The notes beneath the pieces are model-generated. The model was given only the letters and a program-made list of their open reading frames with translations. It made no database searches and was not told the DNA's origin. Made by a program: the position numbers and the translations under genes. Shown here piece by piece: positions 8,063 through 15,150 of a stretch of 30,606 nucleotides of DNA (position 1 is its first letter; each line of letters begins with the position of its first letter). This DNA is from DUVY01 sp036562755 (lineage in GTDB: Bacteria > Bacillota > Clostridia > Christensenellales > DUVY01), in contig DATCJN010000032.1 of NCBI GenBank assembly GCA_036562755.1, forward strand, positions 1 through 30,606, given 5' to 3'.

Positions 8063-8280
8063 AAGGGCGCGTATTTTATTGAAGATTTTCAATAAAACAC
8101 ACGCCCTTGTGTGCGTTATCATAAACACACGCCCTTGTGTGAATTAACGGCTGTTTTACGATTTCAAGCTTCGCTTAAAAAATCGTATATAAATATAATT
8201 ATGCGTTTTGGTATAAAAAATGTCCTTTATAAAACTTAAGGCGCCTGTTTAATTAAACAAGCGCCTTTGCTTATATTAGC
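8063..8280 (-). promoter_or_regulatory. Structured 5' leader of amt-PII, candidate cis-regulatory RNA
   Basis: Between the minus-strand promoter (8287-8313) and the amt ribosome binding site lie three hairpins. In transcript order they are arms 8267-8253/8252-8238; 8186-8180/8164-8158 with an inner AAGC-GAA-GCTT; and 8108-8088/8083-8063 with a 4-nt loop. The last ends about 10 nt before the Shine-Dalgarno. The three mismatches in hairpins one and three are A-C or C-A on the plus strand and therefore G-U on the minus strand, so both fold fully only as amt-strand RNA. Two copies of CACACAAGGGCGTGTG (8141-8126 and 8113-8098) lie before or inside the last hairpin, so either copy could pair with the single CGCCCTT arm. 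The ligand, if any, is unknown. The leader does not match the dual-hexaloop ANTAR target or other leaders I can recall. Confidence 0.6.
8098..8141. repeat. Two direct copies of a 16-nt sequence in the amt leader
   Basis: CACACGCCCTTGTGTG occurs at 8098-8113 and again at 8126-8141, 28 nt apart, each preceded by ATAAA or ATAAAA. Each copy has CACA/TGTG ends able to form a small dyad. The 8098 copy forms part of one arm of the RBS-proximal hairpin. Confidence 0.85.
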
Positions 8281-8286
8281 AATAAG

Positions 8287-8313
8287 ATTATACTAAACTT
8301 TTTTATTTGTCAA
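8287..8313 (-). promoter_or_regulatory. Sigma-A promoter of amt-PII
   Basis: On the minus strand TTGACA (8313-8308) and TATAAT (8292-8287) are perfect consensus boxes 15 bp apart. A TAATCT hexamer two bases further gives the usual 17-bp spacing. It predicts a start near 8280 and a leader of about 240 nt. The 8314-8378 stretch upstream is AT-rich and holds no other feature I can see. Confidence 0.75.
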
Positions 8314-8378
8314 CAAAAAAATATATAAATAATATAAATAACCATAAAAGTTATTATAAATAATTCTTATAACAACTG

Positions 8379-9047
8379 TCAGCGCACCAGCCCGCCGTGG
8401 AAGAAGCACTCGTAAACCAGCGTATCGTTATGGTAAATTTCCTCGTATCCTTGGAACCAACCAAAATCGCCCGCGACTTTGGATTTGTATAAATATTCGC
8501 CCGATTTATAATATTCGGGGCCTCGGTAAGGCGTCTTTTTATCCGCGTTTCTTAGCGCCTCCTTTAAAAAATCGCCGCTAAACCGTTCGTCCAACACCCT
8601 TCCCATATAGTTCATAGCATAAACGGCCTTTCCTTTATGCCAAATGGCCTCCTCGCCTGCAAACTGTTCTCCGCCCACATAGGTGTCGTGGTATGTAAAG
8701 TCTCCATTGGTATATTCGTAGTCGCGGGAATCAAATCTTGTAGGGCTTGTTTCGTTCATATAACCCGCGTATGTGTTTAAATTAGCCTCCAGTCTAAACT
8801 CAATCAAAGCGTCCAAATCAGTCTTCGGAGTTTGAAGCTTTACCGAGCATTTTTGGTCTTTAACCAGATAGTCTATAGTAACGTTAAAAAGGTTGCTTAT
8901 TTGAATAAGGTTGGATATATCGGGATAGGCCTGTCCCGATTCCCATTTTGCTACCGCTTGTCGCGACACGTCCAGCTCTTCAGCCAATTCCTCTTGGGTA
9001 AGCCCTTTGCTCTTTCGTATTAACTGCAGCTTTTCACAAAAAATCAT
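8379..9047 (-). CDS. XRE-family regulator with C-terminal DUF5680 domain
   Basis: A 222-aa protein. Residues 5-62 are a Cro/CI-type helix-turn-helix: LTQEELAEELDVSRQAV (16-32), then KWESGQAYPDISNL. Residues ~80-222 are rich in Tyr and Gly (e.g. YTNGDFTYHDTYVGGEQF, YRGPEYYKSGEYLY) and match what I know as DUF5680, a domain found after HTH domains in Firmicutes and of unknown ligand. GGAGGG stands 8 nt before the ATG, and two TATAAT-like boxes lie upstream on the minus strand (9068-9073, 9087-9092). It is followed by the amt promoter, so it is probably a separate transcript. Whether it controls amt is unknown. Confidence 0.88.
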   Translation of the reverse strand: MIFCEKLQLIRKSKGLTQEELAEELDVSRQAVAKWESGQAYPDISNLIQISNLFNVTIDYLVKDQKCSVKLQTPKTDLDALIEFRLEANLNTYAGYMNETSPTRFDSRDYEYTNGDFTYHDTYVGGEQFAGEEAIWHKGKAVYAMNYMGRVLDERFSGDFLKEALRNADKKTPYRGPEYYKSGEYLYKSKVAGDFGWFQGYEEIYHNDTLVYECFFHGGLVR

Positions 9048-9134
9048 CTTTTTTGCCCTCCGACTTGATTATACAATAAAGCCCGGATTATATAAATAAC
9101 TTGTTGGTTGCGATTTTGGAAACTACAACATTGA

Positions 9135-9206
9135 AATGTAAGCTTCGCTAAAAGAAAACTGGACGACTATTATCGCGAAATCTGGATACCGGTAGAAAAG
9201 ATTTAA
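9135..9206 (+). pseudogene. C-terminal scrap of a GyrI-like effector-binding domain protein
   Basis: The open stretch ends DDYYREIWIPVEKI and then TAA (9204-9206). YYxEIWIPV is the characteristic end of GyrI-like/AraC effector-binding domains. Only ~23 codons are open, with a TGA just before and no start or ribosome binding site, so this is most likely the remnant of a deleted gene. The identification rests on one short motif. Confidence 0.45.
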
Positions 9207-9320
9207 TTCATTGCGGCCGATAGGCCGTTGGTTTTTTATGTTTAATTGCTTTAAAAGATGAAGATTATATGATAATCTATAAATATCATAGAGTTTTAAA
9301 AAATATAGGGTGTTTGTCCT

Positions 9321-10097
9321 ATGAACTGGAACTCAGAACAATATCTAAAATTTAAATCCGAGCGCACGCAGCCGGCGGTTGATTTGGCAAACCGCATTAA
9401 AACTAATCGCTCCAAGAAGATATTGGACGTAGGGTGCGGGCCGGGCAACAGCACCCAAGTTTTATACGAAAAATTTCCGCGCGCTTACATATTGGGCATT
9501 GACAGCTCGCAAGATATGATTGACGCCGCAAAAAAGAACTATCCCTATATGGACTTTAGGCTTTGCGACGCAAGCAAAGATTTAACTGAATTGGATAAAG
9601 ATTTTGATATTGTGTTTTCCAACGCGTGCATTCAATGGATTCCCGACCACGAGCGCCTGTTAAAGAATATGATAGACTTGCTAAACCCCGAGGGCGTTTT
9701 GGCCGTTCAAATCCCTATGAATTTTAACGAGCCTATCCATATAATTATCCAAGAACTTGCGGCCTCGCCAAAATGGAAAGAATATTTTAACCAAAAGCGA
9801 AAATCAAACGTTCTTAAGCCCGGCGAATACTATGATATCTTATCCGAAATTTCCGAAGAGTTTTACATATGGGAAACAATATATTACCATACTATGAAAT
9901 CCCATAAGGATATTTTGGAGTGGTATAGAGGCACGGGATTAAGGCCGTATCTTGACGCGTTGCCTTCGGATAAAAAAGCCGAGTTTGAAAACGATGTAAT
10001 GGTAAATTTGGTTGAGAGATACCCTAAACAAAAAAACGGCGATGTAATATTCAGATTTCCAAGATTCTTTTTTATCGCTTATCCAAAGCGAACATAA
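9321..10097 (+). CDS. tam: Class I SAM methyltransferase, trans-aconitate methyltransferase-like
   Basis: A 258-aa Rossmann-fold methyltransferase. Motif I is ILDVGCGPGNST (34-45), followed by the acidic LGIDSSQDMIDAA (58-70). The FSNACIQWIPDHERLL block (99-114) and a late GTGLRPYLD (about 209-217) are typical of trans-aconitate 2-methyltransferase (Tam), which methylates a by-product of the TCA cycle. The length fits that family (~255 aa). The substrate is inferred from resemblance only; the family also holds unspecific small-molecule methyltransferases. The Shine-Dalgarno is weak (AGGGTG about 10 nt upstream). It is monocistronic, with a strong terminator 2 nt after the stop. Confidence 0.8.
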   Translation: MNWNSEQYLKFKSERTQPAVDLANRIKTNRSKKILDVGCGPGNSTQVLYEKFPRAYILGIDSSQDMIDAAKKNYPYMDFRLCDASKDLTELDKDFDIVFSNACIQWIPDHERLLKNMIDLLNPEGVLAVQIPMNFNEPIHIIIQELAASPKWKEYFNQKRKSNVLKPGEYYDILSEISEEFYIWETIYYHTMKSHKDILEWYRGTGLRPYLDALPSDKKAEFENDVMVNLVERYPKQKNGDVIFRFPRFFFIAYPKRT

Positions 10098-10099
10098 AG

Positions 10100-10124
10100 A
10101 CCGCCTCCCAAGGCGGTTTTTTTT
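10100..10124 (+). terminator. Terminator after the methyltransferase gene
   Basis: ACCGCCT (10100-10106) pairs with AGGCGGT (10111-10117) and is followed by eight T. Confidence 0.92.
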
Positions 10125-10231
10125 AACCTAAAAATCGACCTGAATTTTTATTGCTTTAGATTGCGTTCTCAAAAACAGGGGATAATTATATATTGATTGC
10201 CGTTATATTTCGTCTAGATAGTCTAAATAAC

Positions 10232-10260
10232 TTGACAGCCGAATATATATATCGCATAAT
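10232..10260 (+). promoter_or_regulatory. Sigma-A promoter of the zinc operon
   Basis: TTGACA (10232-10237) and CATAAT (10255-10260) are separated by exactly 17 bp. The predicted start is at the left edge of the Fur-family operator. Confidence 0.82.
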
Positions 10261-10266
10261 CTAACC

Positions 10267-10287
10267 AAATGCAAATCATTTGCATTT
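10267..10287 (+). promoter_or_regulatory. Zur/Fur-family operator
   Basis: AAATGCAAAT-C-ATTTGCATTT is a perfect 10-1-10 inverted repeat. Its 7-1-7 core TGCAAAT-C-ATTTGCA has the dyad form of Fur-family boxes. It starts 7 nt past the -10 box and would block initiation when bound. The downstream operon encodes a Fur-family regulator and a zinc importer, so Zur is the likely ligand. Confidence 0.82.
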
Positions 10288-10298
10288 AAAGGAATTCA

Positions 10299-11216
10299 AT
10301 GAAAAAGATATTTTATTGCGCGTTGTGTTTTTTGATTTCTTTGTCTTTTATTTTTTCGGGCTGCGACAACAAGCAAGAACAGGGATTAAAGGTTTACACG
10401 AGCTTTTACACCCTTTACGATTTCGCTGCCAAAATTACCCAAGACAAAGCCAAAGTATATAACATAATGCCTTCGGGCGCGGACGCTCATTCTTGGACGC
10501 CTAGCGCCAAAGATTTGGTTAACCTAAACAAAGCGGATATATTTATCTACAACGGTTTGGGAATGGAGCATTGGACGGAGCAGGTTGTAAAGACTTTGGA
10601 CAAAAAAGTGTTGACCGTTAGGGTGTCTGACGGTATTTCGGAAGAACATGATGACGACCATGATCACGAAAACATAGATCCGCATATTTGGCTGTCTCCT
10701 CAAAACGCTAAGATTATCTTAAAAAACATAAAAGACGCCCTTGTTCAAGCAGATTCCGCCAACGCGGAGTTTTACGAGCAAAACTACCAAGACTGCGCTG
10801 ACCGCTGCGACGAGTTATATAATGGTTTTTTGGGGCTAAAAAACTACCCTAAGCGCGACATAGTGGTTACCAAAAACGCCTTTTCGCATTTATGCGAAGC
10901 GTTTGACTTAAACCAGATCGCCTTAAGCCAATCTCATTCGTCCGAGCCAAACCCCGACAGGATCGTCCAGGTCGTCAATTATATAGTCGCCAACGGCGTC
11001 AAAGTCATCTTTTGCGACCCGTTCAGCCTAGACGAAGCCCAAACCTTAAAAACCGAGGTTTCAAAAAAAGGCAAGACGGTGGAAATAGCAACGCTCAATC
11101 CTTTAGAAAATTTGAGCGCGCAGGACTTAAAAAATGGCAATGATTATTTTAAGATAATGCAAGACAACCTAAACGCCATTCTGAACGCGTTAAAAAAGCA
11201 AAACGGAATTTCATAA
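10299..11216 (+). CDS. znuA: Zinc ABC transporter substrate-binding lipoprotein
   Basis: A 305-aa cluster A-I solute-binding protein that delivers Zn(II) to ZnuBC. The signal peptide ends in the lipobox FSGC (Cys22). His64 in SGADAHSWTP and His129 in DPHIWLSP are the first two metal ligands, and a His/Asp-rich loop (EEHDDDHDHE, 115-124) sits between them as in zinc-specific members. Two further ligand positions look altered: VVTKNAFSHL (189-198) has Asn193 where the family normally has His, with His197 nearby, and TLNPLENLS has Asn267 where Asp is usual. AAAGGA lies 5 nt before the ATG. It is the first gene of the operon, and its TAA overlaps the znuC ATG by one base. Confidence 0.92.
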   Translation: MKKIFYCALCFLISLSFIFSGCDNKQEQGLKVYTSFYTLYDFAAKITQDKAKVYNIMPSGADAHSWTPSAKDLVNLNKADIFIYNGLGMEHWTEQVVKTLDKKVLTVRVSDGISEEHDDDHDHENIDPHIWLSPQNAKIILKNIKDALVQADSANAEFYEQNYQDCADRCDELYNGFLGLKNYPKRDIVVTKNAFSHLCEAFDLNQIALSQSHSSEPNPDRIVQVVNYIVANGVKVIFCDPFSLDEAQTLKTEVSKKGKTVEIATLNPLENLSAQDLKNGNDYFKIMQDNLNAILNALKKQNGIS

Positions 11217-11935
11217 TGGAAAATATCATAGAAGTAACCAATCTTAATTTCTCTTACGACTCGCGCCCCATACTAAGACGCCTGGATTTTTATTTGGACA
11301 AAGGCGAGTTTTTGGCCGTTTTGGGCTCCAACGGCGCGGGCAAAAGCACATTTATAAAAGTTCTGCTTGGCGAACTCCAAGCTCAAGGCGAGATAAAATT
11401 GTTCGGTCAAAACATAAATGATTTTAAAGACTATCGCCGCATAAGCTATGTCGCCCAAAACAGCGTAAGCCTTTGCGCTAACTTCCCCGCCAAAGTATAT
11501 GAAATCGTAGGCTTAGGACTTTACGGGCTGTCCGTTCCCAACAAAAAACAAAGAATACTGGACGCGCTCAAAACCGTGGGCATGCAAGATTACGCAAACA
11601 GCTTAATAGGCTCTCTCTCGGGCGGACAAAAACAGCGGGTTATGCTGGCTAAGGCGCTTGTAAGCGACGCCGAACTGCTTATTTTGGACGAGCCCACCGC
11701 GGGCGTGGACAACCAAACCACGCGGCGAATTTATCAAATTTTAAAAGATAAGACTCAAGAGGGCAAAACCGTGCTGATAGTAACCCACGACCAAGAACGA
11801 GCGGTAGAGTATTGCTCCAGAATTTTATGCCTGGGAGGCGGTTGTTTTATGCATCTGAGCAAAGAACAGGTGGAATTGGAAAGAAAATACAAACACAAAC
11901 ACAAGCAGATAGAGGACGGCAATGGAAATATTTGA
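11216..11935 (+). CDS. znuC: Zinc ABC transporter ATPase
   Basis: A 239-aa ABC ATPase with Walker A GSNGAGKST (37-45), Q-loop region around YVAQNSVS (78-85), signature LSGGQKQR (134-141), Walker B LLILDEP (154-160) and an H-loop in IVTHDQERA. It powers zinc import through ZnuB. The C-terminal tail is unusually basic and His-rich (ERKYKHKHKQ), which could bind metal but is not a known functional element. The start ATG shares one base with the znuA stop, and the 3' end overlaps znuB by 14 nt, both signs of tight translational coupling. Confidence 0.94.
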   Translation: MENIIEVTNLNFSYDSRPILRRLDFYLDKGEFLAVLGSNGAGKSTFIKVLLGELQAQGEIKLFGQNINDFKDYRRISYVAQNSVSLCANFPAKVYEIVGLGLYGLSVPNKKQRILDALKTVGMQDYANSLIGSLSGGQKQRVMLAKALVSDAELLILDEPTAGVDNQTTRRIYQILKDKTQEGKTVLIVTHDQERAVEYCSRILCLGGGCFMHLSKEQVELERKYKHKHKQIEDGNGNI

Positions 11936-12743
11936 ATATATCTTTATGCGCAAAGCCTTTTTGGCGGGCATTATTGTAGCCATTATTATCCCGTGCATAG
12001 GCGTAATTATAGTCCTAAAACGCCTTTCGATGATAGGCGACGCTCTTTCCCATACCTCGCTTGCGGGCGTGGCGGCGGGCTTAATCCTTAATATAAACCC
12101 CGTCGTAGGCGCCATAGCGGTTTGTATTGCCGCCTCGCTCAGTATAGAAGCCATAAGAAAAAAACTGCCCAGATATTCCGAAATGTCCTTGGTAATAATA
12201 ATGTCCATAGGAATAGGACTTGCCGGCGTATTGTCCGATTTTGTAAGGACTTCGGCTAATTTTGAAAACTTCCTGTTCGGAAGCATTATAGCCATAACCG
12301 ATTTAGAGTTATATCTGATAGCAGGATTAGGCGCGACGGTGATAGCCGTATTCGCGCTTTTATATAAAGAACTGTTTTTTATCGCCTTTAACGAGCGTGG
12401 AGCTAAACTTGCGGGAGTAAAAACGGGCGTAGTCAATACTATCTTTACCATACTTACGGCGGTGGCCATCGCTTTAGCCTCAAAAATCGTAGGGGCTTTG
12501 CTGGTTTCGTCAATGATAGTCGTGCCCGTGGCCTGCTCTATGCAGGTTTCCAAAAGCTATTTCCAAACCGTGCTTTACGCCGTGTTATTCGCCATAGCTT
12601 TTACGATAGGCGGCCTGTTTTTGTCTTTTTATCAAGGGCTCAAGCCCGGCTCGGTCATAATCTTGATAGGCGTAGCTACATTTTTAATCATATTGCTCGC
12701 CAAAGCGGTCTATAAAAAGATAAGAAAAAAACAAATAGGATAA
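11922..12743 (+). CDS. znuB: Zinc ABC transporter permease
   Basis: A 273-aa inner-membrane permease of the ABC-3 family (ZnuB/MntB/TroC) with about eight hydrophobic segments. RLSMIGDALSHTSLAGVAAG (32-51) is the conserved family block near the first cytoplasmic loop, and KIVGALLVSSMIVVPVA is the conserved late helix. Its ATG lies inside the end of znuC, with 14 nt of overlap. The operon order znuA-znuC-znuB-zur supports zinc as substrate, although ABC-3 permeases also carry Mn and Fe. Confidence 0.94.
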   Translation: MEIFEYIFMRKAFLAGIIVAIIIPCIGVIIVLKRLSMIGDALSHTSLAGVAAGLILNINPVVGAIAVCIAASLSIEAIRKKLPRYSEMSLVIIMSIGIGLAGVLSDFVRTSANFENFLFGSIIAITDLELYLIAGLGATVIAVFALLYKELFFIAFNERGAKLAGVKTGVVNTIFTILTAVAIALASKIVGALLVSSMIVVPVACSMQVSKSYFQTVLYAVLFAIAFTIGGLFLSFYQGLKPGSVIILIGVATFLIILLAKAVYKKIRKKQIG

Positions 12744-12746
12744 ACC

Positions 12747-13169
12747 ATGGTCGATTTAAAAAAGACGCTAAAAGAAAAAGGCCTAAAACCCACGCCGCAT
12801 AGAATTCAAATCCTGTCGCTGTTTTATCAATCTCAAGAACCTCTGTCAGCCGAGGAAATTTTTAAACATTGTCAAGGCTACAGACGCCTTAATCTATCCA
12901 CCGTATATAGAACTTTGGAAACCCTAAAAAGCGGCGGCATTATCCGCTCTTTAAACTTTGAGGGCGAGGACAGGACTTTATACGAGCTAAAACAACGCCA
13001 TACGCATTATTTAAAATGCCTAGGCTGCAAAAAGATTTTGCCCGTCGATTTTTGTCCATTGGGCGATATGGACACAATTTCCAAATCTCAAAATTTCCAA
13101 ATCACCGAGCACAGATTGGATATGTACGGCTATTGCCAAGACTGCAAGGATCAAAGCGCGCATAGCTAA
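12747..13169 (+). CDS. zur: Fur-family regulator, probably the zinc uptake repressor
   Basis: A 140-aa Fur-superfamily repressor. The winged-helix DNA-binding domain covers about residues 1-80 (LKPTPHRIQILSLF, then the recognition helix NLSTVYRTLETL at 49-60). The dimerisation/metal domain has the structural zinc site Cys91/Cys94 (CLGC) and Cys130/Cys133 (CQDC), and the regulatory-site segment RHTHYLKC (84-91). It starts 3 nt after znuB ends and is the last gene of the operon. Placement with znuACB and behind a perfect Fur-type box argues for Zur over PerR or Fur, and for autoregulation. No clear terminator is seen after it. Confidence 0.87.
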   Translation: MVDLKKTLKEKGLKPTPHRIQILSLFYQSQEPLSAEEIFKHCQGYRRLNLSTVYRTLETLKSGGIIRSLNFEGEDRTLYELKQRHTHYLKCLGCKKILPVDFCPLGDMDTISKSQNFQITEHRLDMYGYCQDCKDQSAHS

Positions 13170-13265
13170 ATATTATCAGTCATATTTTTTTGAATCTTTT
13201 ATATCTCCTAAATTTTTTTCAACACTATTCTTTTTATTATTTTTTATCTTTTTTTCACAAATTTG

Positions 13266-13325
13266 TTGACAAAGCAATACCATAATGCTAGAGTATAATT
13301 AGCACTCAAAGCCCAAGAGTGCTAC
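13266..13325 (+). promoter_or_regulatory. CIRCE operator and promoter of the hrcA operon
   Basis: TTAGCACTC (13299-13307), nine bases, then GAGTGCTAC (13317-13325) is the CIRCE element bound by HrcA, perfect except that the last base is C where A is consensus. TTGACA lies at 13266-13271 and TATAAT at 13294-13299; the 22-bp gap is too long for a standard pair, so the real -10 may be TAGAGT at 13289 (17-bp spacing) or the -35 is weak. TATAAT shares a base with CIRCE, so bound HrcA would block RNA polymerase. The 13170-13265 stretch before it is AT-rich with nothing else visible. Confidence 0.93.
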
Positions 13326-13389
13326 CAATCGGAATAATTAACTGCTAATCAGTTTATAATTATATAAAACGATTAAATATAGAGAAAGT

Positions 13390-14445
13390 ATGACCAATTT
13401 AAGCGCCAGAAAAGCCAAGATTTTAAAAGCCATTGTTGAGGATTACATCAACAGAGCCGAGCCCATCTCAAGCGCGGACATAAAGGACAAACACCTTCCC
13501 GAAGTCAGTTCGGCGACCATTCGCAACGAGCTTGCGGCGCTGGAGGAAATGGGCTATCTTTATCAACCTCACACTTCGTCGGGCAGAATCCCTACCAAAG
13601 AAGCGTATAAACTTTATGTCGAAAAACTAATGCCTCGCAAAAAGCTGTCCAAAGCCGAGCTTAATCTAATTAAGAGCTATTTTAACCAGCAAATGATTCA
13701 GCTAAAAGACGTGCTAAAAAAGACGGCTAAGCTCATAAGCGAGGTTACCAATTATACCTCATTGGCTTTTGTAAACGACATATCCGAAGCGATCATCGAA
13801 AACATAAAGGTAGTCAAACTAACCGCAAAAACAGCCCTGGTAATAGTCGTCACCAATCTAGGCGTTTTAAAAGACGCCCTAGTTGAGCTGGACGAAGAAA
13901 TGGACGACAGCTACTTTGACGCGGTAAGCAGGCTTTCGGTCGAAGTCTTTGGCGGCAAAAAGATTGCGCAGGTTATGAAACCCAACAAGATTATCAATAC
14001 CGCGCTTAAGGGCTACAGAAAGATCTTCGACACTATCATAGACATCATCAAAAAATATTATGAGCGCGTAAGCGTTGAAGATTTTGTGCTGGAGGGCGCT
14101 TCCAAACTTTTAGAGCAGCCCGAATACAGCAACGTTCAGCAGGCCAAGTCCATCATAGCCATGCTGGAGGCAAAAGAGCAATTGGTTCCCGTGTTAAAAT
14201 CCACCGACAATGTGGAGCTTAATATAAGGATAGGCAAGGACGACACGGGCGACGCTTTGCCCGAATGCGCTATTATAACCGCTAATTATATAGTCAACGG
14301 CAAGAACATAGGCCAAGCGGGCGTAATCGGCCCTATCAGAATGGACTATTCCAAAGTCGTGTCCGTTTTGGATTATATCGGCAAAACGATCAGCGACAGC
14401 ATCAAAAACCGCATTAACATCAAAATCGATGACGACCATAATTAA
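13390..14445 (+). CDS. hrcA: Heat-inducible transcription repressor HrcA
   Basis: A 351-aa repressor of class I heat-shock genes. The N-terminal winged helix contains EPISSADIK and VSSATIRNELAALEEMGYL (residues ~22-60), followed by the signature PHTSSGRIPTKEAYKLYV. The middle and C-terminal GAF-like dimerisation domain follows (IENIKVVKL, then the late IGPIRMDYSKVVSVLDYI). Length is normal. It is first in the hrcA-grpE-dnaK-dnaJ operon, 64 nt after its own CIRCE site, which implies negative autoregulation with GroE-assisted folding as in other Firmicutes (family knowledge). Confidence 0.97.
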   Translation: MTNLSARKAKILKAIVEDYINRAEPISSADIKDKHLPEVSSATIRNELAALEEMGYLYQPHTSSGRIPTKEAYKLYVEKLMPRKKLSKAELNLIKSYFNQQMIQLKDVLKKTAKLISEVTNYTSLAFVNDISEAIIENIKVVKLTAKTALVIVVTNLGVLKDALVELDEEMDDSYFDAVSRLSVEVFGGKKIAQVMKPNKIINTALKGYRKIFDTIIDIIKKYYERVSVEDFVLEGASKLLEQPEYSNVQQAKSIIAMLEAKEQLVPVLKSTDNVELNIRIGKDDTGDALPECAIITANYIVNGKNIGQAGVIGPIRMDYSKVVSVLDYIGKTISDSIKNRINIKIDDDHN

Positions 14446-14471
14446 TGGCTTAATACAATTTGGAGGATTAA

Positions 14472-15110
14472 ATGGCTAACCAAGAAGAGCAAAAAGTAAA
14501 TTTGGAACAAGATAACCAGCAAGAGCAAACAAAAGAGCAGGTTCAAGAAAAACAAGACCAAAAAGAAAATAATCAAGAGCAAACCCAAGAACAGAAAGAA
14601 AACCTAATGACCGAAGAACAGCTTGAGGCGTTGAGAGCGTTAAGCGAACATTTTCAAAGCTTGACTTTGCAAGCGCAAGAGCAAGCCCAAAAAGAGCGCG
14701 CCAAAGCTGACGAATACGCAAAGAGGCTTGTCAACCTTCAAGGCGAGTTTGACAATTATCGCAAGCGCAATCTTGAAAGCGTCAAGACCGCTCAAATCGA
14801 AGGCCGCTGTCAAGTGTTGCTTGAGGTCATTAAGATTTTGGATATCATAGAGCAGGCGATAGGTATGATAAAAGACGACGCCACCGCAAGCGGCGTAAAG
14901 ATGATTTATCGCCAAGTTGAGAACATATTAAAAAACTTTGACGTTCAAGAAATTGAGACAGAAGGCGATTTCGATCCCAATTTACACAGCGCGGTAGAGC
15001 TTGTTAAATCAGAAGAGCATAAATCGGGCTCAATCGTAGAAGTCGTTCAAAAAGGATATCGTTTGGGCGAAAAGATATTGCGCCACGCAAGCGTCAAAGT
15101 AGCCCAATAA
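14472..15110 (+). CDS. grpE: Nucleotide exchange factor GrpE
   Basis: A 212-aa DnaK cochaperone. Residues ~2-45 are a low-complexity Gln/Glu/Lys tail (for example QQEQTKEQVQEKQDQKEN) typical of the disordered GrpE N-terminus but unusually Gln-rich. A long dimerising helix follows (~47-95), then LQGEFDNYRKRN, the conserved GrpE block, and the C-terminal beta domain ending VVQKGYRLGEKILRHASVKVA, which contacts the DnaK nucleotide-binding domain. GGAGG lies 6 nt before the ATG. It is 26 nt downstream of hrcA in the same operon. Confidence 0.97.
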   Translation: MANQEEQKVNLEQDNQQEQTKEQVQEKQDQKENNQEQTQEQKENLMTEEQLEALRALSEHFQSLTLQAQEQAQKERAKADEYAKRLVNLQGEFDNYRKRNLESVKTAQIEGRCQVLLEVIKILDIIEQAIGMIKDDATASGVKMIYRQVENILKNFDVQEIETEGDFDPNLHSAVELVKSEEHKSGSIVEVVQKGYRLGEKILRHASVKVAQ

Positions 15111-15150
15111 AAATAAATTATGGAAACTGTAAAAAGGAGATAGATAGAGT

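Noticed and set aside
8098..8141. CRISPR-like repeat pair
   Set aside because: Only two 16-nt copies with a 12-nt spacer, no cas genes, and one copy is part of a hairpin.
8063..8267. ANTAR-type antiterminator target upstream of a nitrogen gene
   Set aside because: The pattern needs paired hairpins with hexaloops having A at 1 and G at 4; the loops here do not fit.
14476..14915. Minus-strand open frames opposite grpE
   Set aside because: They result from the Gln/Glu-rich repeats of the GrpE N-terminus read in reverse; no start signals.
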